Assembly (NCBI RefSeq): GCF_036013975.1
Contig: NZ_CP107904.1
Location: 3,239,501-3,303,500 of the forward strand
Direction of reading: 5' to 3'
Source: Kitasatospora sp. NBC_00458
GTDB lineage: Bacteria; Actinomycetota; Actinomycetes; Streptomycetales; Streptomycetaceae
Length of the DNA: 64,000 nucleotides
Shown: positions 8,994-21,997 of the stretch, in pieces
Position numbering within the stretch: the stretch's first letter is position 1
Layout: each line of letters starts with the position of its first letter
Translations under genes and position numbers: made by a program
The notes under the pieces: generated by a model
What the model was told of the DNA's origin: nothing
Databases searched by the model: none
What the model saw: only the letters and a program-made list of their open reading frames with translations

Positions 8994-10772
8994 TCAGTCC
9001 CGCCCCGAGGCCACGTAGCGGTTGCGGAGCTCGGGGAAGAGCTCGGCCACCTCCTTCGGGTGCACCGCACCGTCCGAACGGCTGCCGGTCACCCCGTACT
9101 CCTTGGTCAGCCAGTCGGCGAGCCGCTGCGGGTCGGGCTGGTCGTCGAAGGTGTCGATGTAGCTGACCAGCGCCTCGTACGCGACCTCGGGGTCCAGCCG
9201 GTACGAGGCCGGACGCGGCGCGGGGCCGATCGGACGCTCCGAGCGCCCGCCGCCCCCGGGGAACTCCGGCTCTGCGAAGTCCGGCTCGGAGAAGCCCGGC
9301 GCCTCCGGGAACTCCGGCGCCGCCTCGAAGCCGGGCCCCTGCGGGTACCCCGGCTCCGCCGCCTCCTCCGCGTACTCGACGTACGCGGCCTGCTCCGCGT
9401 GCCCGGCCTGCTCGACGTCCCCGGTCCGCCCGGGGCTCCCGGCCGGTCCGGCGTACGGCGCCGCGGCCGGCCCGCCCTGGACGGCGGCCGCCGCCGGCGG
9501 CCCCGGTTGCGCGACCGGCTGCACCTCGGACTCCGTCGGGCGCGGGGGCTTGAACCACGGCGAGGCCTGGCCGGGCACCCGGCCGCCCGGCGCCCCGTCG
9601 TCCTGGTGGCCGGTGGTCCGCACCGCGCGCTCGGTCCAGACGTTCAGCTCCTCCTGGGGCGGCAGCGGAGTCTGCTGCTCCTCGCCCGACGGCTCCTGAG
9701 CCGCCCTCAGCCGCACCGCCGCGAGCTTGGCCAGCATCGGCGCGGCCACGTCGGCGGGCAGCGGCGCCACCCCGGCCGGGGCCGCCTCGGCCTCGGCCGG
9801 GGGCCGGGCCTGGCCGTCCTCCCGGGGCTCCCCCTGCGGTCCGGGCGCCGCGGCCTGCGCCGGGTGCTGGACGTGGACCTGCGGCCGCGGCACCGCCGGT
9901 ACCGGGACCTGCGGGCCCGCCTGGGGGTCGGCGGGGCCGGTCTGCGCGTGTGCCTGCGGCCCACCGGGCGCGCCCTGCGCTCCCTGGACGCCCGCCGGCG
10001 CGAGCGCGCCCGCCGCACGCCCCTCCTGCACCTCCCGGACTTCCTGGGCCGCCCGGACCTCCGGGGCTTCCTTGACCTCCTGGGCCGCCCGGGCCTCCTC
10101 GTCCAGCCGGTCGAGCACCGACGGATCGAGCGGCACCCCGTACTTCGCCAGCTTGAGCGGCAGCAGCGCCTGGATCGGCGCCGAGCGGCGCCAGCCGCGC
10201 CCGTACCGGAAGCGCAGCTGCGCCCGGTAGACCAGCCGGTTCTGCTCCAGCCGCACGACCTCGTCGTACGAACGCAGCTCCCAGAGCTTCATCCGCCGCC
10301 AGAGCCGGAAGGTCGGCACCGGGGAGAGCAGCCAGCGCATCATCCGGACCGACTCCATGTGCCGGTCCACGGTGATCGCGGCGATCCGGCCGACGGCGTG
10401 CCGGGACGCCTCGACCACGACGACGAACAGCACCGGGATGACCGCGTGCATGCCCATGCCGAGCGGGTCGCCCCAGGAGGCGGCGGCGTTGAAGGCGATG
10501 GTGGCGACGGTCAGCAGCCAGGCGGTCTGCCGCAGCAGCGGGAACGGTATGCGCAGCCAGGTCAGCACCAGGTCCAGTGCGAGCAGCACCACGATGCCGG
10601 CGTCCACGCCGATCGGGAAGGCGTAGGAGAAGGTGCCGAAGCCCTTCTCCGCGGCCAGTTCCCGCACCGCGTTGTACGAGCCCGCGAAGCCGATGCCGGA
10701 GATCAGGCAGGCCCCGGCCGCGACCAGGCCGAGGAGGCCCCGGTGGGCCTTGGTGAGCGATGGGCGTGCCAT
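8994..10772 (-). CDS. DUF2637-domain membrane protein with long disordered tail
   Basis: The 592-aa protein begins with four membrane helices in about 135 residues (GLLGLVAAGACLISGIGFAG, IGVDAGIVVLLALDLVLTWL, LLTVATIAFNAAASWGD, HAVIPVLFVVVVEASRHAV), the DUF2637 layout found in actinomycete chromosomal and conjugative-element proteins, some related to plasmid-spread proteins. A cytoplasmic helical part runs to about residue 235, then an Ala/Pro/Gln/Glu-rich low-complexity region to 500. A short ordered C-terminus (PEVAYEALVSYIDTFDDQPD) resembles a winged helix. A TTG at 10784 is in frame, but ATG 10772 with AGGGG upstream is more likely. The biological role is unproven. Confidence 0.8.
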   Translation of the reverse strand: MARPSLTKAHRGLLGLVAAGACLISGIGFAGSYNAVRELAAEKGFGTFSYAFPIGVDAGIVVLLALDLVLTWLRIPFPLLRQTAWLLTVATIAFNAAASWGDPLGMGMHAVIPVLFVVVVEASRHAVGRIAAITVDRHMESVRMMRWLLSPVPTFRLWRRMKLWELRSYDEVVRLEQNRLVYRAQLRFRYGRGWRRSAPIQALLPLKLAKYGVPLDPSVLDRLDEEARAAQEVKEAPEVRAAQEVREVQEGRAAGALAPAGVQGAQGAPGGPQAHAQTGPADPQAGPQVPVPAVPRPQVHVQHPAQAAAPGPQGEPREDGQARPPAEAEAAPAGVAPLPADVAAPMLAKLAAVRLRAAQEPSGEEQQTPLPPQEELNVWTERAVRTTGHQDDGAPGGRVPGQASPWFKPPRPTESEVQPVAQPGPPAAAAVQGGPAAAPYAGPAGSPGRTGDVEQAGHAEQAAYVEYAEEAAEPGYPQGPGFEAAPEFPEAPGFSEPDFAEPEFPGGGGRSERPIGPAPRPASYRLDPEVAYEALVSYIDTFDDQPDPQRLADWLTKEYGVTGSRSDGAVHPKEVAELFPELRNRYVASGRD

Positions 10773-10820
10773 TACGTCTATCAACCCCTGGATGTCGGCT
10801 GCGGCCGTACGCTGCCCCGG

Positions 10821-10860
10821 CTGCCGGTTCCCGCTTGTCGCTGCCGGTTCCCGCTTGTCG
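10821..10860. repeat. Two-copy 20-bp tandem duplication
   Basis: The 20-bp unit beginning CTGCCGGTTC is repeated exactly twice in the leader of the DUF2637 gene, 49 bp before its start codon. It looks like a recent slippage duplication. Confidence 0.8.
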
Positions 10861-10982
10861 GGGCGCCGGACTGCTCGGCGGCCTCCGGGCTCGGCCCACC
10901 GGAGTTTACTCGTACGCCTGTTTCAGCGTTTCCGCAGCCCGGAGTGTCACCACCCGCACCCGCCCGGGGACCGGGCGGGGTG

Positions 10983-11648
10983 TCAGCCGGTCCGCTCCGC
11001 CGTGCCGTTGAGGTAGGCGAGCACCGCCATCACCCGGCGGTTGGCGTCCTCGGCCGGGGCCAGCTCCAGCTTGGTGAAGATGTTGGCGATGTGCTTCGCC
11101 ACCGCACCGTCGCTCACCACCAGCCGCGCCGCGATGGCGGAGTTGGAACAGCCCTCCGCCATCAGCTCCAGCACCTCCCGCTCGCGCGGCGAGAGCCGCT
11201 GGAGCGGTCCCGGGCGCCGGGAGGTGCTCTGCATCAGCTTGGCGATGACGTCCGGGTCCATCGCCGTCCCGCCGGCCGCCACCCGCCGGACCGCGTCGAT
11301 GAACTGGTCGGCGTTGAACACCCGGTCCTTCAGCAGGTAGCCGATCCCGCCGGTGCCGTCCGCCAGCAACTCCCGCGCGTACAGCTGCTGGACGTGCTGC
11401 GACAGCACCAGCACCGGCAGGCCCGGGATCTCCCGGCGGGCCTGGAGCGCCGCCTGCAACCCCTCGTCGGTGAGCGTCGGCGGCAGCCGGACGTCGACCA
11501 CCGCGACGTCCGGCCGGTGCGTCAGCAGGGCGTCCACCAGCTCCGGGCCGGTCTCGACGGCGGCCGCGATCGTGAAGCCGTGCGCTTCCAGCAGCCGGAT
11601 CAGGCCTTCGCGAAGGAGGTAGAGGTCCTCGGCGAGGACAACTCGCAC
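10983..11648 (-). CDS. NarL/FixJ-family response regulator
   Basis: The 221-aa response regulator has an N-terminal receiver domain (VRVVLAEDLYLLREGL with the acidic pocket, VAVVDVRLPP with the phospho-acceptor Asp, LLKDRV with the conserved Lys) and a C-terminal LuxR-type helix-turn-helix (LSPREREVLELMAEGCSNSAIA). It should be phosphorylated by the kinase encoded just upstream and then bind DNA. The start is GTG with TTGGAG five bases upstream, inside the 3' end of the kinase gene (about 49-bp overlap), which indicates translational coupling. Confidence 0.92.
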   Translation of the reverse strand: MRVVLAEDLYLLREGLIRLLEAHGFTIAAAVETGPELVDALLTHRPDVAVVDVRLPPTLTDEGLQAALQARREIPGLPVLVLSQHVQQLYARELLADGTGGIGYLLKDRVFNADQFIDAVRRVAAGGTAMDPDVIAKLMQSTSRRPGPLQRLSPREREVLELMAEGCSNSAIAARLVVSDGAVAKHIANIFTKLELAPAEDANRRVMAVLAYLNGTAERTG

Positions 11649-13003
11649 GGCAACTCCAAGGTGATGGTGGTCGGACCGCCCGACGTACTGTCGATGGCGA
11701 GGACACCGTCGAAGGTACCCAATCGGCGCTCGATCCCGCGCAGCCCGGTCCCCCGGGCCGGGTCCGCCACACCGACCCCGTCGTCCGTCACCGTCACCCG
11801 GAGCCGTCCGGCCCGGTACATGATGTCCACCCACACCTGCTCCGCGCCCGAGTGCTTGGCCGCGTTGGCCAGCAGCTCGCAGACGCTGAAGTACGCCGTC
11901 GCCTCGACCGGTGCCGCCAGGCGGTCCGGCAGGCTCACGAACACCTCGGTCGGCAGGGCGGAGTCCAATGCCAGCGCACGGACCGCGTCGCCCAGGCCGC
12001 GCTCGGCCAGCACCGGCGGGTGGATGCCGCGGACCAGGTCGCGCAGCTCCTGCAACGCCCGGGCCGAGGACTGCCGGGCCTCCGAGAGGAGCTCCCGCGC
12101 CGCCGTCGGGTCGGTCTCCATCAGGTGCTCGATCGTGCCCAGCGTCATCCCGATCGCCACCAACCGCGCCTGGGCGCCGTCGTGCAGGTCCCGCTCGATC
12201 CGCCGCAGCTCGGCCGCCTGGTTGCCGACCGCGTCCGCCCGGGTCTCGGTCAGCTCCGCCACCCGCTTGGTCAGCTGGGCGTGCGAGGCCCGGCCGTCCT
12301 GGTCCAGCACCCGGCGCGCCAACTCCGCGTAGCCGCGCACCGCGTACGGCGCCGCGACCACCGCGAGGCCGACCAGCGCCGCCCCCAGCACGACGGCACC
12401 CAGCGCCGAGCCGCTCGGGACCGGCCCGTACTGCCGGTAGTCCTGCACCGCGGACCCCAGGTACACCGCCCCGCCCGCGGCCAGCCCGAACACCACGGCG
12501 GCGAGGGACACCACCGCGAGCGGACCGACCAGCAGCCAGAGCAGCTCCGCACGGGTCGCCCGGTCCCGCGCCGACCAGTGCAGCAGCTGCGCGAGACCCG
12601 CCACGGCACGCGACCGGTGGTACGAGTACCCCGTCCACCAGTGACCGCGCTCGTCCGCCTCCAGCGCCGGCCGGGGGCTGTACTCGACGGGCAGCCGCGT
12701 CCCGTACCAGCGGAGGACCTGGGCCCGTGTCCGGGCGGCGAACCGGCGCACGAAGAACCCGGCCACCACCGCCCCCGTGGTGGTCCCGGCCACCAGCGCG
12801 AAGAGGGCCGCCGGGTAGTAGTACTCCATGAGCCAGGCGACGGTGGCGCCCGAGAACAACGCCCCCAGGACCGGCAGGACCACGACCGGCACCGTCCCCA
12901 GGACGAGCAGCGACAGCCGTGCGAGTCCGCGGCCGCCCGACGCCAGCGCAGTCTCGGCCTGGGCGCGCACGGTGCCGCCGCTGAATCGACTCTCTGCTGT
13001 CAC
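11600..13003 (-). CDS. Two-component sensor histidine kinase (HisKA_3 type)
   Basis: The 467-aa kinase has hydrophobic segments near residues 30-75 (about two membrane helices) and 150-225 (about two more), with a soluble stretch between. The dimerisation/phosphorylation helix is IERDLHDGAQARLVAIGM, whose His is the phospho-acceptor, followed by a GHKL ATPase domain (VCELLANAAKHSGAEQV N-box, VTDDGVGVADP G1-box, GTGLRGIERRLGTFDG G2-box). It pairs with the overlapping response regulator. GTG at 13003 is chosen because CAGGAG lies 6-7 bases upstream; the longer frame lacks such a site. The signal sensed is unknown. Confidence 0.9.
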   Translation of the reverse strand: MTAESRFSGGTVRAQAETALASGGRGLARLSLLVLGTVPVVVLPVLGALFSGATVAWLMEYYYPAALFALVAGTTTGAVVAGFFVRRFAARTRAQVLRWYGTRLPVEYSPRPALEADERGHWWTGYSYHRSRAVAGLAQLLHWSARDRATRAELLWLLVGPLAVVSLAAVVFGLAAGGAVYLGSAVQDYRQYGPVPSGSALGAVVLGAALVGLAVVAAPYAVRGYAELARRVLDQDGRASHAQLTKRVAELTETRADAVGNQAAELRRIERDLHDGAQARLVAIGMTLGTIEHLMETDPTAARELLSEARQSSARALQELRDLVRGIHPPVLAERGLGDAVRALALDSALPTEVFVSLPDRLAAPVEATAYFSVCELLANAAKHSGAEQVWVDIMYRAGRLRVTVTDDGVGVADPARGTGLRGIERRLGTFDGVLAIDSTSGGPTTITLELPCELSSPRTSTSFAKA

Positions 13004-13183
13004 GGGTGGCTCCTGAATGCTGGTGCTGGTGCTGGTCCTGATGCGGCCGGCCCTGTTCGGACCCGCCTGGTCAAGTGTTCCCTGCGGGAGCCGGCCGGGC
13101 ACTGGCCGTCCTACCCCGATTCCGAGGTGGTGCTAGGTCCACCCCCGGGTGACGCCGCTTTCCCCGGGTCTTCCCGGAAATGC

Positions 13184-13220
13184 AAAGAACCCCCGTCCGG
13201 ATCCCGGACGGGGGTTCTTT
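13184..13220 (-). terminator. Terminator of the rRNA operon
   Basis: A perfect 17-bp inverted repeat (AAAGAACCCCCGTCCGG, 3-nt loop, exact complement) begins 11 bp beyond the 5S rRNA 3' end. The A/T-rich outer stem gives a U-rich 3' side in the transcript. Confidence 0.92.
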
Positions 13221-13230
13221 GTGAATGATT

Positions 13231-13349
13231 GTTCGGCGGCGTCCTACTCTCCCACAGGGTCCCCCCTGCAGTACCATCGGCGCTGTGAGGCTTAGCTTCC
13301 GGGTTCGGAATGTAACCGGGCGTTTCCCTCACGCTATGACCACCGAAAC
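13231..13349 (-). rRNA. rrf: 5S ribosomal RNA
   Basis: On the minus strand the RNA begins GTTTCGGTGGTCATAGCG and ends in GCCGAAC, with the usual 5S stems and length of about 118 nt. It is the last gene of the operon, 84 bp after the 23S gene. Confidence 0.95.
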
Positions 13350-13433
13350 ACTATGAAACTGTCAACCGCACCCACACCGTGACCTGATGTGGGGGTCGTT
13401 GTTTCAGAACAACACAGTGGACGCGAGCAACTG

Positions 13434-18353
<4,920 letters not shown>

Positions 18354-18899
18354 ATGTTTACCGGTAATCCGGTCGACACCCGCGTTGAGCGGCACGGCAA
18401 CCACCGGAATAGGGTGATCCCGCGCACTGCGTCCTCGCTAGTGTTTTACTTCAAAAGGAATCTCCAACCCCGAAACAAGTCCGAGGCCGGGGATGTCAAC
18501 ATATCTGGCGTTGACTTTTGGCACGCTGTTGAGTTCTCAAGGAACGGACACTTCCTTCAGGCGGCTTTCACACCGGCCCTCCGGGCGCTTCGTTCTTTCG
18601 TGTTCCCAGCTTACCAGATGTTTTCCGCACCGTTTCCGGCGCTTCGTTCATCCAACTCGCTGGCGTCTTCTGCGGCTTGACGCCCCGTCCGACGTTCCAA
18701 ACTCTAGCCGATCCCCGCCCCGAAAGGCGAATCCAGCCGCAATTCCCGGAAATGGACACACCAAATAAACCCTGGCCGGAACGTATCGAAACAAAAGACG
18801 ACACGCCTCGGCCTGAATCAGGAAGAGGTGGTGTTTCAGAGGATTGGCCGCCCCGGGACCGTCCGCGCAGATGCGTGTCCGGTGCTCCCTGCCGAGCGA
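18354..18899 (-). promoter_or_regulatory. rRNA operon promoter and leader region
   Basis: About 545 bp upstream of 16S with no gene. On the minus strand the leader has TTGAGAACTCAACAGCGTGC near 18520-18545, a motif type seen in actinomycete rRNA leaders and related to the spacer motif. Possible -10-like elements are TAGAGT (near 18705-18712) and TAAGCT (near 18608-18613), but their -35 partners are poor. Several promoters are expected from other Streptomyces rrn operons; the exact start sites cannot be fixed by eye. Confidence 0.5.
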
Positions 18900-19601
18900 C
18901 TAGAGAACACTACGCCCACCCGGGGCCGGAAGCAAATCGGTGCCCCGGACGATGCGCGTGCAGACCGAGCGGCCGGTCTTCACGTACTCGCCGTTGGGGT
19001 GGTCGTTGGTGGCGACCCAGTGGCGGGCGGCCGCCTCGTCCCGGCCTCCGTCGCGGTGGCGGTCGAGGAGGCGCTCCTCCCGTACCGCGTCGTCGGTGTC
19101 CACGTACCAGAGCTCGCGGAGCAGCCCTCGGGCCTCCGACCACGGATGGTCGGGGGCGGCGAGGTAGTTCCCCTCGGTGACGACCAGGCGGGTGTGCGGC
19201 CGGACGACGTGGCGGGCGGCCACCGGTTCGTCGAGGCGGCGGTCGAAGTCGGGGACGTAGATGTCCTGGAAGCGCTCGCCCGCCACCCTGCGCAGCAGTG
19301 CGGCGTAGCCGTGCGCGTCGAAGGTGGCCGGTGCGCCCTTGCGGTGGCCGAGGCCGAGGCGGTCGAGCTGGGCGGCGGAGAGGTGGAAGCCGTCGAGCGG
19401 GAGGTAGGCGGCGCTGCCGGGGCCCTCATGGCGTTCGACCTCGGCGACCAGGTGCCGGGCGAGGGTGGACTTGCCGGCGCCGGGCGGGCCGGCGAGTCCG
19501 AGGATCACACGCGCACTGCTGCCGGGGCCGCGCAGAAGGCCGAGGGCGAGAGCGGTGGGGCCGTCCGCTGGGCGGCTGTCCGCCGGGCTGTCCGCGTTCA
19601 T
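18900..19601 (-). CDS. Nucleoside/pantothenate-kinase-like P-loop kinase
   Basis: The 233-aa protein has a Walker A loop near residue 38 (GLAGPPGAGKST), then the LPLDGFHLS segment that in uridine- and pantothenate-kinase relatives contacts the phosphoryl acceptor, VVTEGNYLAAP (Walker-B-like) and an Arg-rich lid (RERLLDRHRDGGRDE region). It probably phosphorylates a nucleoside, sugar or pantothenate-like metabolite; the substrate cannot be named. It starts 26 bp after the LD-carboxypeptidase stop on the same strand, so the two likely share a transcript. Confidence 0.85.
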   Translation of the reverse strand: MNADSPADSRPADGPTALALGLLRGPGSSARVILGLAGPPGAGKSTLARHLVAEVERHEGPGSAAYLPLDGFHLSAAQLDRLGLGHRKGAPATFDAHGYAALLRRVAGERFQDIYVPDFDRRLDEPVAARHVVRPHTRLVVTEGNYLAAPDHPWSEARGLLRELWYVDTDDAVREERLLDRHRDGGRDEAAARHWVATNDHPNGEYVKTGRSVCTRIVRGTDLLPAPGGRSVL

Positions 19602-19627
19602 GGGCGCACCCTACTCACCGGTCCGCG

Positions 19628-20617
19628 TCACCGCCGGTCGGTCGGTGAGTCGTCGAGGGGCGGCCGCTCCGCGAGGGCGGGCAGTTCGAGGGTGAGCGTG
19701 CCGGCGTCGGCGTCGAGCAGGGCGGGGACTCCGAGCGGCACCGTCAGGGTCGACGGGCAGTGGCCGAAGCCGAGTTCCCAGATGACGGGTATGCCGAGCG
19801 GACCGAGCCGGTCGAGCATGACGTCGCGGACGCGGTCGAGGCGCCCGCAGCCTTCCCAGGAGCCCAGGGCGATCCCGGCGACGCCGTCGAAGGCGCCCGA
19901 GCGCAGGAACTGGGTGAGGAGGCGGTCGAGCTGGTAGGGGTGCTCGTTGACGTCTTCGAGGATCAGGATGCTTCCGGCGTACGAGGGCCGGGCGGCGGGC
20001 GTGCCGCGCTCCGCGGCCAGCACGTGGGTGCAGCCGCCGGCCGTGACGCCGCGGGCGCGGCCGGGGACGAGCCGGCCGGCGCCGGGCGTCGTGAGGACGG
20101 TGGTGGCCGCGGGGTCGAAGAGGGTGCGGCGCAGGTGTTCGGCGGTCGGGCCGTCGCCGATGAAGGAGGCCGTGGCGCTCATCGGCCCGTAGAGGGTGGC
20201 GAGGCCGAGCCGCTGGGCGAAGGCCTCGTGCAGGGAGGAGACGTCGCTGAAGCCGACCAGCACCTTGGGCCGGACCGCGCGCATGGCCTCCCAGTCGAGC
20301 AGGTCGACCATGCGGTGGACGCCGTACCCGCCGCGGGCGCAGATGACGGCGTCGACGGTGGGGTCGAGCCAGGCGTCCTGAAGGTCCGCGGCGCGGTCGG
20401 CGTCGGTGCCGGCGAGGTGGCCGAGGGTGGGGTGGGTGTCGAGGACGTGCGGGGCCACGGTGACCCGCAGCCCCCAGGACCGCAGGATCGCGCTGCCGGC
20501 GGTGAGCCGCTGCGGATCGATGGGGCCGCTGGGGGCGACCACGACGACGTGGTCCCCGGGGCGGAGGTGCGGCGGACGGGTCAGGCCTCGGCCGGGTGTG
20601 GTCGGGTGCTGGTCCAT
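19628..20617 (-). CDS. S66-family LD-carboxypeptidase (MccF/LdcA-like)
   Basis: The 329-aa protein matches the S66 serine peptidase family, which removes the terminal D-residue from muropeptide tetrapeptides or hydrolyses related amide conjugates. Visible motifs are LRPGDHVVVVAPSGP at the start, ICARGGYGVHRMVDLLDW, VGFSDVSSLHEAF with the nucleophile-Ser region, LYGPM and a C-terminal ILEDVNEHPYQLDRLLTQF with the catalytic Glu/His zone. There is no signal peptide, so it acts in the cytoplasm, e.g. in wall recycling. GGAAGGA lies nine bases before the ATG. TrpRS ends 109 bp upstream and may be co-transcribed. Confidence 0.9.
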   Translation of the reverse strand: MDQHPTTPGRGLTRPPHLRPGDHVVVVAPSGPIDPQRLTAGSAILRSWGLRVTVAPHVLDTHPTLGHLAGTDADRAADLQDAWLDPTVDAVICARGGYGVHRMVDLLDWEAMRAVRPKVLVGFSDVSSLHEAFAQRLGLATLYGPMSATASFIGDGPTAEHLRRTLFDPAATTVLTTPGAGRLVPGRARGVTAGGCTHVLAAERGTPAARPSYAGSILILEDVNEHPYQLDRLLTQFLRSGAFDGVAGIALGSWEGCGRLDRVRDVMLDRLGPLGIPVIWELGFGHCPSTLTVPLGVPALLDADAGTLTLELPALAERPPLDDSPTDRR

Positions 20618-20726
20618 GGCCGGGTTCCTTCCGGGGGGGGTGGTGACGGCGGGTGGTGGCGGCGGGTGGTGCGGTGTCAGGGGCGGTTCCGGTGGGGCCG
20701 CCCCGAGAGGTTATGCCCTGACGCCT

Positions 20727-21821
20727 TCACACCGATCCCATCACCTCCCTGACCTCGTCGAGGGTGGCGTCGGCGACGGCGTTGGCTCGCGCGGCGCCGT
20801 CGCGCAGGACCTGCCGGACGTGGCCGCGGTCGGCGGCGAGCTCGGCACGGCGGGCGCGGATCGGGCGGAGGTGCTCGTTGACGGCCTCGGTCGCCGTCCT
20901 CTTGAGCGCGGCGGCGCCGCCGTCACCGATCTCCTCGGCGACCTCCTCCGGTGCCCGGTCGCGGCAGAGGGCGGTGAGCAGCACGAGGCCGGAGACCCCG
21001 GGGCGGGCGGCCGGGTCGTAGGTGATGCGGCGGTCGGCGTCGGTCCGGGCGCCCTTGATCAGACGGGCGGTGGTGTCCTCGTCGGCGGAGAGCGGGATGG
21101 CGTTGCCGCGGCTCTTGCTCATCTTGCCGCCGTCGGTGCCGGGCAGCAGCGGGGTGTCGGAGAGCAGGGCCCGGGGGGCGGGGAAGACGGCGGTGCCGTC
21201 GGCGTGCGGGTAGCGCTCGTTGAACCGGCGGGCGACGGTGCGGGCGACCTCCAGGTGGGGCAGCTGGTCCTGTCCGACGGGGACGAGGCCGGCCTTGCAG
21301 AAGAGGATGTCGGCGGCCTGGTGGACGGGGTAGGTGAACATCAGTCCGTTGACGGTGGACTGGTCGGAGTGGGCGATCTCGTCCTTGACGGTGGGGTTGC
21401 GGCCGAGTTCGGCGACGCTGACCAGGCTGAGGAAGGGCAGCAGCAGCTGGTTGAGGGCGGGGACGGCGCTGTGCGCGAAGATCGTGGCGCGGTCGGGGTC
21501 GAGGCCGGTGGCGAGGTAGTCGAGGACGAGGCCCTCGGTGTGCTCGGCGAGGCGGTCGGCGACGTCCCGGTCGGTGATGACCTGGTAGTCGGCGATGACG
21601 ACGAACATCTCGGCGCCCCGGCGCTGGAGGCGCACCCGGTTGCGCAGGGTCCCGAAGTAGTGGCCGAGGTGGAGCGGGCCGGTGGGGCGGTCGCCGGTGA
21701 GGACGCGGTGGGCGCCCGGATCGCGGCGGATGCCCTCGTCGAGGTCCGCGTCGGCGACGGCGGCCGGGGTGGCGGTGGCGACGGCGGTCGCGGTGGTGGT
21801 GGCGACGGTGCTGGTGGTCAC
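20727..21821 (-). CDS. trpS: Tryptophanyl-tRNA synthetase, attenuator-controlled
   Basis: The 364-aa class I synthetase charges tRNA-Trp. The Rossmann signatures are TGDRPTGPLHLGHYFGTL (HIGH-type) and GTDGGKMSKSRGN (KMSKS), with the TrpRS-typical VGQDQLPHLEVAR between them. The Ala/Thr-rich first 25 residues are an unusual extension. GTG at 21821 has GAGGAG upstream. Before it lies a Trp-Trp leader peptide with competing hairpins, so transcription should be released when charged tRNA-Trp is scarce. Streptomyces coelicolor has an auxiliary, indolmycin-resistant TrpRS regulated by ribosome-mediated attenuation; this gene may be its counterpart, but I cannot show resistance from sequence, nor whether a second trpS exists elsewhere. 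Confidence 0.93.
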   Translation of the reverse strand: MTTSTVATTTATAVATATPAAVADADLDEGIRRDPGAHRVLTGDRPTGPLHLGHYFGTLRNRVRLQRRGAEMFVVIADYQVITDRDVADRLAEHTEGLVLDYLATGLDPDRATIFAHSAVPALNQLLLPFLSLVSVAELGRNPTVKDEIAHSDQSTVNGLMFTYPVHQAADILFCKAGLVPVGQDQLPHLEVARTVARRFNERYPHADGTAVFPAPRALLSDTPLLPGTDGGKMSKSRGNAIPLSADEDTTARLIKGARTDADRRITYDPAARPGVSGLVLLTALCRDRAPEEVAEEIGDGGAAALKRTATEAVNEHLRPIRARRAELAADRGHVRQVLRDGAARANAVADATLDEVREVMGSV

Positions 21822-21890
21822 GGGGTCTCTCCTCGGTACGGCGGTGGTGTGGCCGTCCGGGGCTCCGGGCCCGTCCCGTCGGAGAAACGC

Positions 21891-21921
21891 AACAGGGCCG
21901 TCCATCCCGGACGGCCCTGTT
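21891..21921 (-). terminator. trpS attenuator terminator hairpin
   Basis: Perfect 13-bp stem (AACAGGGCCGTCC, 5-nt loop, exact complement) between the leader peptide and trpS, ending 70 bp before the trpS start. A short T-run (GCGTTTC) follows on the minus strand. Its 5' arm can instead pair with the 3' arm of the upstream palindrome. Confidence 0.85.
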
Positions 21922-21930
21922 CAGGCGTGG

Positions 21931-21958
21931 CTGGTGGCCGTCCTAGGACGGCCACCAG
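21931..21958 (-). promoter_or_regulatory. trpS attenuator pause/antiterminator palindrome
   Basis: A perfect 28-bp palindrome (CTGGTGGCCGTCCT and its complement) spanning the two Trp codons and the stop of the leader peptide. Its 3' half contains GGACGGCC, complementary over 8 bp to GGCCGTCC in the 5' arm of the terminator. This gives the classical four-segment 1:2/3:4 versus 2:3 choice. A ribosome stalled on the Trp codons would cover segment 1 and allow 2:3 antitermination. Confidence 0.82.
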
Positions 21959-21981
21959 TCGAGACCTGCGAAGCGCTTCAT
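21943..21981 (-). CDS. Trp-rich leader peptide of trpS (12 aa)
   Basis: ATG-initiated 12-codon frame encoding MKRFAGLDWWPS, stopped by TAG. Two of twelve residues are tandem Trp, placed in the first segment of the attenuator. A GGAGG lies upstream but only one base from the ATG, which is unusually close. The ATG lies 16 bp after the stop codon of the amino-acid permease, so re-initiation by permease-translating ribosomes is possible. Too short for ordinary gene finding. Confidence 0.8.
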   Translation of the reverse strand: MKRFAGLDWWPS

Positions 21982-21997
21982 GCCTCCGAGGATAGCG

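Noticed and set aside
7788..12332. Very long open frame of 1514 codons on the plus strand
   Set aside because: It is the antisense shadow of the aldolase, DUF2637 and two-component genes. High GC removes stops from the frame complementary to codon position, and the translation is Arg/Gly/Pro/Ala-rich with no domain.
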